Part shown: piece after piece, positions 7,730-16,182 of the stretch | How the letters are laid out: each line of letters begins with the position of its first letter | Numbering within the stretch: position 1 is the stretch's first letter | Virus record (IMG/VR): IMGVR_UViG_3300005563_000008 | Span: 1-52,262 of that record | Strand: one strand, 5' to 3' | DNA: 52,262 bases | Source of the DNA: a virus | Notes under the pieces: model-generated | Told to the model about the DNA's origin: nothing | The model's input: the letters and a program-made list of their open reading frames with translations, nothing else | Database searches by the model: none | Program-made: the position numbers and the translations under genes

Positions 7730-7947
7730 GCTGCGTCCCCACTGGTAGCCGGTTCGCTGTGGTCGGGGTAGCGTTCGGAACGTAGTACAACCAGGTACTC
7801 ATTGGCAATGTTGTACGCGGCCACCGTGCCTATCCCGTACTCGGCTGCGAGTTGTTTGATACCGCGGCCTGCTAGTAGTTGTTTGGCGAATGCACGACGT
7901 TGCTCGTGGTTGAGAACGACGCGCTTTTTTCGTTTCTTCTTTGCCAT
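7714..7947 (-). CDS. Small HTH DNA-binding protein
   Basis: A 77-residue protein starting AKKKRKKRVVLNHEQRR, then RAFAKQLLAGRGIKQLAAEYGIGTVAAYNIANEYL, an HTH with recognition helix near residues 37-50. The very basic N-terminus suggests DNA contact. The ATG at 7947 overlaps the upstream stop (TGATG), which makes it a better choice than the upstream GTG. Target unknown. It resembles small phage regulators. Confidence 0.6.
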   Translation of the reverse strand: MAKKKRKKRVVLNHEQRRAFAKQLLAGRGIKQLAAEYGIGTVAAYNIANEYLVVLRSERYPDHSEPATSGDAACMQS

Positions 7948-8468
7948 CACCTTCGCCTCTTTACTTCTATCCACGGCCACACAAAACGCGGTTTGGCAGG
8001 TTCGGGGAGCGGCATGTCTGCGGGCGCTAGTTGGAAAGCGAGTAAACCGCTTTTTGTCTCCCCGACGTGCTTAAATCCGGCTTTCAGCCACGTGCGCCCC
8101 CATGTTTCTCGCCCGCGTACAACAATGGGTTTTACTTGCGTGGTGTTAATAAAAGTTATCATGCCCAGCGGAGGGGGCGGACCGTAGAAAGCCTGCGTTG
8201 CCGCAACGGCCTGCCGTATCAAGTCAGACGCTACGCCGGCCCCTTCGGACCTAAACGCGCTACACACCCACGCGCCGGCCCAAGCGTGTTTTACATATTG
8301 GGCGTACGGCCATGACGTTATCCAAAAGGCGCGTTGGCAGTCGGAGAGGAAGACAACGCAGCGCCCCGGGGGCGCGATTTGTGGGCTCCCGTGCTTCTGT
8401 CGGTTGTAGTGCCTATCTGCGAGCGGCACCGCCATGGGGTCCGCGCGATGGCTCATGCGCCACTGCAT
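7947..8468 (-). CDS. Conserved phage protein next to DNA polymerase
   Basis: A 173-residue protein that starts MQWRMSHRADP and continues LADRHYNRQKHGSPQIAPPG, then AFWITSWP and HAWAGAWVCSAFRSEGAG, with a C-terminal TWLKAGFKHVGETKSG. I recognise this as a family of uncharacterised phage proteins whose central G..VCSAFR.EG element and end (W..AGF..VG.T..G) look like an acyltransferase-type fold. No catalytic role is known to me. It overlaps the polymerase stop (TGATG), so it is cotranslated with it. It ends with WPWIEVKRRR. Confidence 0.6.
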   Translation of the reverse strand: MQWRMSHRADPMAVPLADRHYNRQKHGSPQIAPPGRCVVFLSDCQRAFWITSWPYAQYVKHAWAGAWVCSAFRSEGAGVASDLIRQAVAATQAFYGPPPPLGMITFINTTQVKPIVVRGRETWGRTWLKAGFKHVGETKSGLLAFQLAPADMPLPEPAKPRFVWPWIEVKRRR

Positions 8469-10429
8469 CACTTCCTCATTCGGGGCGCTTCGTACCCCTC
8501 GCAATTCAGCGGAAGCCCCGCTGTCCAGTGTCGCGGGCGCCGCATGATCTCGCGCATTTGTTCCGAGCGTTCTTTGGCGACGTGGGCCGGCGCGAGCGCT
8601 AGGATACTGTCGTACACGTCAAGGATTAGGTGTACGTCGGGCAGTTCGCGCTCAATGTCCGCTTCCGCTGCGGTCACCAAGTCCCGCGTCATGGACTGAC
8701 AAGCGATTTCCAGTAGCGAGCCCCCAAAGGCTTTTTGGCGGAGCATGGAACCAAACTTCGCGCGAAAGAACGCCATTTCGCCGCCGTGCGTTATGTGCGC
8801 AGAGTAGTGCGGCACGCAACGGCCGGATGGTAACAGCATCCAAACGGTGCCGTTGTTATCTTTCTGGAAAGCTATCTTGCCGGCGGGGAATATGCGGCCG
8901 GGCTGTTCATAGATTGCGAACTTGAACGCGTCGGCCAGGTCGTACCACAACTTGACTAGCAACGGGTTCGCCTGTCGGTAACCGTCAATGTCGGACCGCG
9001 CTTTGACTTCGGTTATGTCTGAACGACGCAGCCCGTTTTCTGCGGCTGTCTTTATCAAAAATGCCATGTAGGTGCGCCAGCCGAGTTGATAATTACCGCC
9101 TAGCGTGACGTTCTTCGCAACCTGTCGTTCCTTCGGGTGCGTGGCCCGCGTGGCCGTCTCGGGCAGGTTGAAAACCCGAATGCCGTTGTACATGTACAGG
9201 TCTTGTTCTTTGGCCAGAATGTCCAGGCGTTCGGTGTCGCCGGCCATCCACAGCGCAATGCGCAATTCCGCTTGGCTTTCGTCGTTGTCGCAAATCATCC
9301 ACCCTTCCGGCGCCACAATGCAGCCGCGTAAACAGTCCGTTAACGCCGCGTTGTTGAGGGTGTTGTCACCGCGTTTCAGGCGGTCAATGATTTGATCTAT
9401 TGAGGGGCGCCCGTCTTTGCCGTCGTACTTGCCCGACGGGCGCGCGATGTTAAACATGTTAGCGCCTTCGGACGTGCCGCGGCCCGAGCGCGCCCCAAAA
9501 TACCGCGTGGCGTCTTTGTACCAGCTGTTAACGTGACGATCTAAGAGGGCTTGCGCTTTCAACGGTGCCGAGCCGCCTTCCGCCTGCAATAACTCCAGCA
9601 CCAGGCGAACGTCAGGATGCAGATTTTCGTCGGTCAGCTTCTCCGCAACGACGTGTTTTTGCGTGCTTTCGAGCCCTGCAGCCCGGTTGCCGCTGTTCGC
9701 CCACTCTAAAATGCGCTGGCGTTGCGATAGCTTTGTGACGGCGTTCTGCGTAACTTCCATTAGCGTTGTCGTGCTCTCTTGTTCGATCTCTTGCCGACGC
9801 ATGGCAATGACCGTTGCAAGATGTACGTCAATCGGCAAACCAAGTTCGTTCTTGCGCCATGTCCGCTCGAACACTAGTCTTTCGTCGGGTGACAATGCCG
9901 GCAACCGCGCGTCAACTTCGAATAGGCAACGTACGTCACGCACGCAGTATTCCATGAGTTCGCGATAGGTCTGCACGTCTTCGTTAAACGTACCATCCCG
10001 TTGCGGTTTGCACGTTGCCATCACGAGCGCTCGGCCGCGGGGGTCTTTGCCTTGGACGCCAAGCGCAATACAGACTTCCTCCAGCCCGCCCGGTAGCGCG
10101 ATGGCTTGAGCGCGTCCCATGGTGCAGTCAATTTTCGATATTGGTAACTCCAGAAACGGGTTGACCGCCCGCAATATGCTAACGTCGAAATTAGCATGGT
10201 GCGCCACTACGCGCCGCGCCTGCCGTATATCGTCGTACAAATCCGCCAACGCGTGCGAGCCCAAGAACGGATGGATTGGGCACGCCGATTTCATCACGCC
10301 CCGGAACAACCAGGCCACGACGGTTACCCCGGTACTTCGGTCCGCTGCGTATCGGCGCGCTCCCGCGGTTTTCAAGTTAACGCGGCTACGCGTCTCAAAG
10401 TCTAGCAACAGGTCGTCAGGGTGTGGCAT
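8468..10429 (-). CDS. polA: Family A DNA polymerase with 3'-5' exonuclease
   Basis: A 653-residue replicative polymerase. Exonuclease motifs: DFETRS (D10, E12), HHANFD (N80, D82) and YCVRD (D165), all present. Polymerase motif A is DESQAELR (D383), motif B is RQVAKNVTLGGNYQLG (R435, K439) and motif C is VYDS (D607). The residue matching E. coli Pol I Phe762 is Leu443. In virioplankton studies, Leu at this position has been associated with temperate or slowly lytic phages, while Tyr goes with fast virulent ones. Motif C has YDS instead of HDE. There is no 5'-3' exonuclease domain. It overlaps the upstream gene by 14 bases and the downstream one by 1, in a cassette with DUF2815 and DUF2800 genes. 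Confidence 0.93.
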   Translation of the reverse strand: MPHPDDLLLDFETRSRVNLKTAGARRYAADRSTGVTVVAWLFRGVMKSACPIHPFLGSHALADLYDDIRQARRVVAHHANFDVSILRAVNPFLELPISKIDCTMGRAQAIALPGGLEEVCIALGVQGKDPRGRALVMATCKPQRDGTFNEDVQTYRELMEYCVRDVRCLFEVDARLPALSPDERLVFERTWRKNELGLPIDVHLATVIAMRRQEIEQESTTTLMEVTQNAVTKLSQRQRILEWANSGNRAAGLESTQKHVVAEKLTDENLHPDVRLVLELLQAEGGSAPLKAQALLDRHVNSWYKDATRYFGARSGRGTSEGANMFNIARPSGKYDGKDGRPSIDQIIDRLKRGDNTLNNAALTDCLRGCIVAPEGWMICDNDESQAELRIALWMAGDTERLDILAKEQDLYMYNGIRVFNLPETATRATHPKERQVAKNVTLGGNYQLGWRTYMAFLIKTAAENGLRRSDITEVKARSDIDGYRQANPLLVKLWYDLADAFKFAIYEQPGRIFPAGKIAFQKDNNGTVWMLLPSGRCVPHYSAHITHGGEMAFFRAKFGSMLRQKAFGGSLLEIACQSMTRDLVTAAEADIERELPDVHLILDVYDSILALAPAHVAKERSEQMREIMRRPRHWTAGLPLNCEGYEAPRMRK

Positions 10430-10691
10430 CGCCGGCCCGTCGTTTCATTTCAGCCGCTCTTATAATGCGCTTTGCGAGCCCGGCGAGCGGGTGGGAAGTC
10501 GCAGACCAGTACGACGCGTGATAGATACCGCTCTGCGGTTTTTCGAGTTGCCGAACTTCTTTAATCCGCAGGGGTTCGCCAGCGGCATTAAATTCGACAA
10601 CGAAGTTGCGCGGCCCCGAGCGCGCCGGCTTACCGCGACGCCCGGCCGCCCCCACGTTTAGGCTCACTCTAACAGAGTGGTCGCAAGGCAT
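10416..10691 (-). CDS. Small basic protein upstream of the polymerase
   Basis: A 91-residue protein, MPCDHSVRVSLNVGAAG, then basic RRGKPARSGPRNFVVEFNAAGEPL and a helical HPLAGLAKRIIRAAEMKRR. The ATG at 10691 lies 19 bases after the SSB stop. An in-frame GTG 18 bases downstream is an alternative start. Not recognised. Charge and position suggest it works with DNA or the polymerase. Confidence 0.55.
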   Translation of the reverse strand: MPCDHSVRVSLNVGAAGRRGKPARSGPRNFVVEFNAAGEPLRIKEVRQLEKPQSGIYHASYWSATSHPLAGLAKRIIRAAEMKRRAGDATP

Positions 10692-10710
10692 GGGAGCGGC
10701 CGGTATTGGC

Positions 10711-11598
10711 TTAGCGGCCTGGGAACGGCGCGCTCGGTGCTTGGGGCGGGGTGCCGAACCCCTGCGGGTTAGAATGGAATGTCGCACTCCCACCGAAACC
10801 GCCCGGCATCCCACCAGGGGCCGGGGCACCGAATGCGGGGGCTGCAGGGTTTCCCGTTATAGGGGCAGGCGGTTGGCCGAACCCCGGGTTCCCATGGCCA
10901 CTCGGACCCGGAGGGGGTGTAAAACCCGGCGCCCCTGCCGGCGGTGCGAACCCACCGCTCTGCGGAGTCCCAAAGCCGGGGCCTGGAGAGCCGCTGAAGC
11001 CGGCAACCTGCAAGCCTTGCTGTTGCGCCATGCGCATTAGCTCGGCACCACTGACCGAATTGGCGAACACGATTTCCTCGCCGGGCGCCGTGAACACCAC
11101 CGCGTTTAGGTAGAACTTCACGCCGCGAGGGTCGTTCTGTTTTACCGCCGCCGTAATGCCGGTCATCACGAAATCGCCGGCTTTGACACCGACCTTGTTC
11201 TGCAGCTTCACGAGCGCGCCGCCGGCCTGCACCAGTTCCACGTTTGGCGGATTGCCGGTGGACGCAGAAAACAGCCAGTGGCCCTTCGCAAACTCGGATG
11301 ATTTGCCATCCGGGCTCGGCATGTCACCGTCGGCAATAGGCCAGTTGATCGCGTTCGGGTTCTGCGCCGACCATTGCAGCGTACCTTGCAGCAATTTGGT
11401 GAACGCCTGCATGACGCTGCCAAAAACCGGCTCTTGCGACCAATGCGCCTGCGTCTTCGGCACGATGAACAACGAAAAGTAGTTCGGTTTCTGCGTTTGC
11501 TGTCCGCGGTATTCGGTGCTCGGGGTCCACAGGTGGCGCATGTCCACAATGCGGGCATTAAACACTGTCGCACTTTCGTACTGTCTTTGCGTAGCCAT
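10711..11598 (-). CDS. DUF2815-type single-stranded DNA-binding protein
   Basis: A 295-residue protein. Residues 1-180 match the pattern of DUF2815 ssDNA-binding proteins (T7 gp2.5-like OB fold): FNARIVDMRHLW, QTQKPNYFSLFIVPKTQ, AKGHWLFSASTGNPP, VKAGDFVMTGITAAV and FYLNAVVFTAPGEEIVF. The last 90 residues are a Pro/Gly/Phe-rich disordered tail ending PSAPFPGR. It would coat single strands at the fork. It starts at ATG with AAGGA upstream and sits with the DUF2800 nuclease and the polymerase, a standard phage replication trio. The long PG tail is unusual, since SSB tails are usually short and acidic. Confidence 0.8.
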   Translation of the reverse strand: MATQRQYESATVFNARIVDMRHLWTPSTEYRGQQTQKPNYFSLFIVPKTQAHWSQEPVFGSVMQAFTKLLQGTLQWSAQNPNAINWPIADGDMPSPDGKSSEFAKGHWLFSASTGNPPNVELVQAGGALVKLQNKVGVKAGDFVMTGITAAVKQNDPRGVKFYLNAVVFTAPGEEIVFANSVSGAELMRMAQQQGLQVAGFSGSPGPGFGTPQSGGFAPPAGAPGFTPPPGPSGHGNPGFGQPPAPITGNPAAPAFGAPAPGGMPGGFGGSATFHSNPQGFGTPPQAPSAPFPGR

Positions 11599-11675
11599 GT
11601 TCTCAATTCCTTTTTCAGTTGGTCAATTTATCAGTTTGGTAGCACGCTTCGTTGTACGCTACTGTACGCAGATGG

Positions 11676-12659
11676 TCAATAACTCGCTTTCAGTTCACCA
11701 GGGGGCTTATGCGAACCGACAACGGCGTATTGCTTGCCGGCGGGTCCGAGTTTTTCGAGTTGCGCCGGGGACAGCGGCTTGACGCCAGCCGAACCGAAGT
11801 TTTGCCACCCGAACTCCGCCGCTTGGCGTTCGTCGTTCCACGCGCGGAATGAACGGCTCGGTTTCAGGCCGGCGCCCTCCGCGGTGCGCCCCATTTTCAA
11901 GTGAGTGGTCAGCGCGTCTTCGTACATTGGCTGCACGTCCTTCAGCGCGCGAATGAGGCGCAGCAACCGCGTTAGTTCCTCCGTTGTCAGGTCTTCAATG
12001 CGGCGCGTGATGGCGCCCATTACGAAACCTGCGTCCGTCGTCATGGCGGGGCATGAATGGAAGGCGTTGCACCAGCGGCATTGCGGGCCGGGCTTCGGCG
12101 GTCCGCGGTAGGCGATGGCTTCCAGCACGCGCGCCCGGTGCGCTTCAACTTCGGAACGGTGCGCTATCCATTGTTTGAACGGCGTTTCGTCAAGTCCGTT
12201 GGGCTGGAAGATCACCAGGCGAAACCACTCCGCTGCCGAGCGTTCCAGCCATGCAGCGGCGTACGTCAGCATTTGTTTATTGTGGTACGCGTCCACGTCC
12301 CACTTACCAAATTTGGCGTCCAAAATTGTAACGATGTGCGGATTGTCGTTGCCAAGGTCCAGCGTGCCCCAGCATTCCTCCGTTATAACTACGCGTTCTT
12401 CGGTGTACAATGCGCCGTCTTCTAGCTGGCGTATGAAGTCCAGTGCGAGCGCGATTTGTTCGCGCGCCGGGTCGCCTTCGTCGGGCAACTCGCCAAAGAA
12501 CATAACAGCGTCGCTCAACAACCCGTGCCGGCGCGTGCCTTCGTCGGCCGCGGCCTGCGTCTCCGCCTTCTTTGGCGGCTCGGGCACCGCGTTGCGTGCC
12601 GAGTAGGGGCACGGTATCCACGTGGCAGCTGACGACGGCGGGAAAAGAGAATGAGCCAT
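11676..12659 (-). CDS. DUF2800 RecB-like PD-(D/E)XK nuclease
   Basis: A 327-residue protein. SSAATWIPCPYSARN near the start is the DUF2800/Cas4-RecB entry motif. EGTRRHGLLSDAV, then TILDAKFGKWDVDAYHNKQM carries the catalytic D and the D-A-K of the nuclease core, and C.WC..F.SCPA near residue 205 holds Cys residues in the place where related nucleases bind an iron-sulfur cluster. It is probably an exonuclease for recombination or DNA processing. The ATG at 12659 was chosen over an in-frame TTG five codons earlier because the motif follows directly. Confidence 0.78.
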   Translation of the reverse strand: MAHSLFPPSSAATWIPCPYSARNAVPEPPKKAETQAAADEGTRRHGLLSDAVMFFGELPDEGDPAREQIALALDFIRQLEDGALYTEERVVITEECWGTLDLGNDNPHIVTILDAKFGKWDVDAYHNKQMLTYAAAWLERSAAEWFRLVIFQPNGLDETPFKQWIAHRSEVEAHRARVLEAIAYRGPPKPGPQCRWCNAFHSCPAMTTDAGFVMGAITRRIEDLTTEELTRLLRLIRALKDVQPMYEDALTTHLKMGRTAEGAGLKPSRSFRAWNDERQAAEFGWQNFGSAGVKPLSPAQLEKLGPAGKQYAVVGSHKPPGELKASY

Positions 12660-12742
12660 TATGCAAAATCTCAAAATGTGCCTTACCCCCTACGGTCCCG
12701 ACGGGGTATCGGCGCTTAGGCTGTCGGGCTAGCCTTTCCGGC

Positions 12743-13228
12743 TCAAGCGTTCATCAACTTAGCGATGCTCTCCAGGGCCGGCAACGGCACGGTTACGAGC
12801 GCTGCCTTGACCTGGTCCAGCGTCCACCCGCTCGCCGCGGCGTTGTTGGTGGCCGCCGCGATTTGGCTGGCAACCCAGGCCCGCGCTTGTTCCGCAGGCT
12901 GCCCCGAAGCAATGGCCGCGTCAAGCCGCGTGCCAATGCGCTGGGCGAGCGCTATAGCTGCGTGGTCCCCGCCGCCGACCTGGGCAGCGCCTGCGGCCGG
13001 CCCAGCGGGGAACGCACCAGCTCCGGGCGGTGGCGCAAACTGCGGTGCACCTGGGGTGCCGGCGGGCTGGGGCGCGAACTGCGTCGGTGGCTGGATAGGT
13101 CCCGGGGCTGCCCCTGTAACGGCGCCCGTTTCGTTGTCGCCGTCCTTGGCGCCCTTCCCGCCGCGAGTGCCCTTCAGGTTGCCGATAAATTCTCTCACTT
13201 CTTCGATACTATCAAAACAGAGTTTCAT
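12743..13228 (-). CDS. Pro/Gly-rich protein with helical C-terminus
   Basis: A 161-residue protein. A short N-terminal helix (SIEEVREFIGNLKG) is followed by about 65 residues of Pro/Gly/Ala low complexity, then a helical C-terminal domain (HAAIALAQRIGTRLDAAIAS, EQARAWVASQIAAATNN). The composition resembles the SSB tail encoded two genes downstream. It has its own promoter (TTGACG-N17-CATACA) just upstream, within the replication operon. Not recognised. Confidence 0.55.
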   Translation of the reverse strand: MKLCFDSIEEVREFIGNLKGTRGGKGAKDGDNETGAVTGAAPGPIQPPTQFAPQPAGTPGAPQFAPPPGAGAFPAGPAAGAAQVGGGDHAAIALAQRIGTRLDAAIASGQPAEQARAWVASQIAAATNNAAASGWTLDQVKAALVTVPLPALESIAKLMNA

Positions 13229-13264
13229 CTTGGTTTGCTCCTATGTGAAGTTAATTGACGCGGT

Positions 13265-13293
13265 TGTATGACATGGGCGTACGTGTGCGTCAA
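13265..13293 (-). promoter_or_regulatory. Sigma70-like promoter, TTGACG-N17-CATACA
   Basis: On the minus strand, -35 TTGACG (13288-13293) and -10 CATACA (13265-13270) are separated by exactly 17 bases. The -10 is part of a GTCATACA box with an extended TG. It would start transcription about 30 bases before the 13228 gene and drive the nuclease, SSB and polymerase genes. Confidence 0.7.
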
Positions 13294-13304
13294 GTGACGT
13301 ACGG

Positions 13305-14978
13305 CTATCTTTGGTGTAGTTGTCCGTTAATGTCGTAAATACCCGCTGCCGTGTAGCGTCCATTTTGGGCGCGTTTCAAGTAAACCGAATGCACTTGCGG
13401 CAAGTGCTCGTACGGCCACACGGCTGTAGTGTACTTCGTCGTCAGCAACCAACCGCCGGCCGCATTCTTGACGGGCGCCAGAACGACGGGTTGCCACGGA
13501 TTTTCTTCGATAAGTGCGCGAATGCTGACAGCTTCGCCAGCGCCCCCGCGGGTCTTCAGGTCTTTGCCCGGAGATTGCGCGGAACTGTTGTCGAACTGAC
13601 AGAATGGGCACAGTGGGTGCAAAAACGCGGCGTACGTTTCTTCGCAGGCAGCACATACCTTAATGTCGGATTGGTGTTGACCGCAATGCGGGCATCGCAT
13701 GCCGTGAAAATGCGGGTCGAACTTCTCTCCGCAGGATTTGCAAATCGGGGCCGATTTGTGGATTTCGCCGCACCCCGGGCACGTCTTGCCGTGCTCCCAC
13801 GTCTCCCATTCCGTACCGCAACCGACGTACAGCTTGCCGGCCTTCCTGACTTCCTCGCATTCGAGCATGCGGCCGGGCGCGGCCACGACAGCATCTAGAG
13901 TGCCATGGCGTTCGATATTGCCGCCGAAGTCCGACACCAGGCAATTATGGTTGATGCCGTCGGCGCGGGCGCCACGTCCCAAGCCTTGCGCGTAATAGAC
14001 TGCGCTCTTGGTGGCCCGACAGAACACCATGTAGTCAATGTCGCGTACGTCAAAACCCGTCGTGAACATGTTGCAGGACACGAGCACGCCACCGTTGGGG
14101 TCGTTGCGGAACGCCTGTACGGATTTATCCCGCTTGCCGTCCACCGAACGCGAGTGCACGCCGAAGACGCGAGGCACGCCGATTTTCTTGAAAGCTTCCT
14201 CTACTTTGTCCACGTGTTCGATATTGCAACAGAAGACCAAAACACGTCGCCGGCCAAACTTCTGCATGACTTCGGCAACGGTATTGACGTGGCTGGGCGC
14301 CAGTTTGATGGCGCGCGGTGCCATGTCTTCCAGGTCGAAGTCACCGCCTTTTGTCGCCAGCCCTTCGACGTTAATTACTTCGTCTTCGCCCGCGTCCACG
14401 GGCACGAGCGGTTTCACATAGCCGTCGCGCAAGGCGTCTAGGAACGTGTAACGGTACACGATAGGCCCGAAGGTCTTGGCGAGGTCCCCGGTGCCGTCGG
14501 CACGGAACGGCGTTCCCGTCAGCCCGTGCACTTTGGCGTGGGGCAGCTTGTCGAATAGCCGGCGGTACTGTGACGACTTCGCGGGTGGCACCATATGAAC
14601 TTCGTCAACCAGGATGGCCACCACGTCTCGGAACAGATGCACGCGATTTACAATACTGCCGATGGTGCCAACCGTTACCCGGGCAAATGCATTGGTGCTG
14701 ATAGACGACGAACAAATGCCGGCGTTGATGCCGTGCCGCTTCAGCGCGGCGCTGTTCTGTACGACAAGTTCCTTATTGTGTGCAACGACGATAACCCGCC
14801 CGAGTTGCTGGTAGTGAAGCGCCAGCATGGCGAGCATGTCACTTTTACCGCCGGCCACCGTGATTTCGGCCACCGAAAAGCGGCCGTCAAAGGCAATTAG
14901 CGCCTGGACGCCTTCGGTTTGATGGCGTCTCGGAACGAACGGGGCTAGGATAGTAGTATGGTAGCCGTTGTGCGTCAT
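13305..14978 (-). CDS. SF2 DEAD/DEAH-like helicase with zinc-ribbon tail
   Basis: A 557-residue helicase. Motif I is TVAGGKS (residues 40-46, an AGGKS variant of GxGKS/T), motif II is DEVH (125-128) and motif III-like LTGTPFR lies near 155. The second RecA domain has VLVFCCNIEHV, VLVSCNMFTTGFDVRDID and QGLGRGAR (motif VI). Residues 390-470 hold six CxxC-type pairs (CPGC, CKSC, CPHC, CAAC, CPFC and a single C start), enough for about three zinc ribbons. ATP-driven unwinding at the fork or in recombination is likely. The zinc tail could bind DNA or RNA. The fold is certain, the exact role not. Confidence 0.88.
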   Translation of the reverse strand: MTHNGYHTTILAPFVPRRHQTEGVQALIAFDGRFSVAEITVAGGKSDMLAMLALHYQQLGRVIVVAHNKELVVQNSAALKRHGINAGICSSSISTNAFARVTVGTIGSIVNRVHLFRDVVAILVDEVHMVPPAKSSQYRRLFDKLPHAKVHGLTGTPFRADGTGDLAKTFGPIVYRYTFLDALRDGYVKPLVPVDAGEDEVINVEGLATKGGDFDLEDMAPRAIKLAPSHVNTVAEVMQKFGRRRVLVFCCNIEHVDKVEEAFKKIGVPRVFGVHSRSVDGKRDKSVQAFRNDPNGGVLVSCNMFTTGFDVRDIDYMVFCRATKSAVYYAQGLGRGARADGINHNCLVSDFGGNIERHGTLDAVVAAPGRMLECEEVRKAGKLYVGCGTEWETWEHGKTCPGCGEIHKSAPICKSCGEKFDPHFHGMRCPHCGQHQSDIKVCAACEETYAAFLHPLCPFCQFDNSSAQSPGKDLKTRGGAGEAVSIRALIEENPWQPVVLAPVKNAAGGWLLTTKYTTAVWPYEHLPQVHSVYLKRAQNGRYTAAGIYDINGQLHQR

Positions 14979-14990
14979 CGCGTTGCGCTT

Positions 14991-15272
14991 TTAACCCCGT
15001 CTCAAATGTCGCAAGTCGCGTTGGATGGCTTCACGCAATGTTTTGATGGTCCGGTCGGTGATGCCTTCCGCGTCGCCTTGCTTGGCGATAATCAGCGCCA
15101 GCGTGCCGGCGAGCCCGTCAATGTACGCCGCCGCTACGGACTGGCCGGCGGCGTGGTCGTGCTGAATAACATGGGCGAAAATTTCCATGTGTGATTTGAG
15201 GGTGCCGCGTAGCGTCACGCTCGCGGCGCTCTCAATCCGCAATCCCGGTTTCCCGTCTTTGTCGAAGATCAT
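14991..15272 (-). CDS. Small helical protein upstream of the helicase
   Basis: A 93-residue protein with MIFDKDGKPGLRIESAAS, then HMEIFAHVIQHDHAAGQSVAAAYIDGLAGTLALII and a basic C-terminus. ATG overlaps the preceding stop (ATGA). Not recognised. Gene order links it to the helicase. Confidence 0.6.
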   Translation of the reverse strand: MIFDKDGKPGLRIESAASVTLRGTLKSHMEIFAHVIQHDHAAGQSVAAAYIDGLAGTLALIIAKQGDAEGITDRTIKTLREAIQRDLRHLRRG

Positions 15273-15550
15273 GGCAGCGTTACTTTCTCGATTGTGCACG
15301 ACGGTTTGCGGCCGGTGTTCTTGAAAATATCCACCATACGCAGGTAGTCCGTGGCTTCGTCGCGTGAATGAAACAGAATAGGGATGGCAGCAAACACGCG
15401 CCAGTCTTTCCAATTCATCGGGTCGCCACCGGGGCGCAGTCCTTCGGGGTTGCGCCACTGCAGACGTACAGCGTACCGGACGTGTCGCCGGTTAAAAACC
15501 GCACTCCGTAACCTATGAGTTGCGGCGGCTTTTTCGTGGGCGGCCGTCAT
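15269..15550 (-). CDS. Small basic protein of unknown function
   Basis: A 93-residue protein with Arg-rich N-terminus (HRLRSAVFNRRHVRYAVRLQWRN) and a C-terminal FHSRDEATDYLRMVDIF. The start overlaps the stop of a 28-residue membrane peptide (ATGA) and its stop overlaps the next gene's start, so it is translated as part of a chain. Not recognised. Confidence 0.55.
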   Translation of the reverse strand: MTAAHEKAAATHRLRSAVFNRRHVRYAVRLQWRNPEGLRPGGDPMNWKDWRVFAAIPILFHSRDEATDYLRMVDIFKNTGRKPSCTIEKVTLP

Positions 15551-15633
15551 GGCAGCAACACCCATGCAAACCACCACAGGACGGCGATAGGCACCGCTCC
15601 GACGGTGTAGGCGCAAAGTTCGCGTTTTGTCAT
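15547..15633 (-). CDS. 28-residue single-pass membrane peptide
   Basis: The frame runs MTKRELCAYTVGAVP, then a hydrophobic IAVLWWFAWVLLP to the stop. TAGGA lies 5 bases before the ATG, and the stop overlaps the next start (ATGA). The single transmembrane helix with a basic N-terminus predicts N-in orientation. Such micro-proteins in early phage operons can modify the host membrane, but nothing here shows function. Confidence 0.5.
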   Translation of the reverse strand: MTKRELCAYTVGAVPIAVLWWFAWVLLP

Positions 15634-15641
15634 TCCTAAGA

Positions 15642-15827
15642 TCATGATTGCACCACCTCGCAGCCTTCCAAGTCTTTGCGGCATTGTTCTTCCGCCGCGG
15701 TACGGCTGTCAAACTTGCGCGCGTTGTCTTTATTCAGCGTCCAAAACCCCATTACGGTCAGGTACAGCGTACGCCCTTCTATGTCAGGATTGCGCGTGGC
15801 GACGCGCGTTACTAAAAATTCTTTCAT
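15642..15827 (-). CDS. Small early protein with conserved leader
   Basis: A 61-residue protein: MKEFLVTRVATRN, IEGRTLYLTVMGFWTLNKDN, ending CRKDLEGCEVVQS. The strand pattern suggests a small alpha/beta fold. It is preceded by the shared AACCGCTGGAGAG leader, so it belongs to the leader-tagged early genes. Not recognised. Confidence 0.6.
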   Translation of the reverse strand: MKEFLVTRVATRNPDIEGRTLYLTVMGFWTLNKDNARKFDSRTAAEEQCRKDLEGCEVVQS

Positions 15828-15830
15828 GAT

Positions 15831-15847
15831 GCACTCTCCAGCGGTTC
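15831..15847 (-). promoter_or_regulatory. Conserved early leader/RBS copy 1
   Basis: On the minus strand it reads GAACCGCTGGAGAGTGC, ending 3 bases before the ATG at 15827. The GGAGAG core is the ribosome-binding site. The flanking AACCGCT is conserved in seven copies and is not explained by ribosome binding alone. Confidence 0.8.
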
Positions 15848-15876
15848 AATGTACAACATTCGCCAAGGTTACCACG

Positions 15877-16182
15877 CTAATGCATGGCGTCAACAATTAA
15901 AAACTGTTGTACGTCATTTTGGATAACTGCCAGCCGTTCCAACGTTAGCCACTCGTCGTCGGTCGGGTGGTTGAGGAACGCCTGCCGTGCGGGCTTGCCG
16001 AGCGTTTCGATGATAACCAGGTTTGGCATTTCCCGGGGCCGGGTGTTGTCGGCAACATGGCCGCAGGCGGTGACGGCCAACTGCGACAGGCGCAGCGTCC
16101 GCGCCATGTCGTCCAATTCAGGTTGGAAGTACGACGGCATCAAGGGGCTAGAACGTATCACCGTCATAGGCCAGTATTTCAT
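15877..16182 (-). CDS. Small protein of unknown function
   Basis: A 101-residue protein: MKYWPMTVIRSSPL, ELDDMARTLRLSQLAVTACG, LVIIETLGKPARQAFLNHP, ending VQQFLIVDAMH. The mix of strand and helix predicts a globular fold. It overlaps the upstream stop by 4 bases. Not recognised. Confidence 0.55.
   Translation of the reverse strand: MKYWPMTVIRSSPLMPSYFQPELDDMARTLRLSQLAVTACGHVADNTRPREMPNLVIIETLGKPARQAFLNHPTDDEWLTLERLAVIQNDVQQFLIVDAMH

Noticed and set aside
12660-12742. TACCCC/GGGGTA hairpin between the nuclease and Pro/Gly-rich genes as a terminator
   Set aside because: Short six-base stem, 13-base loop and no T run on either strand.
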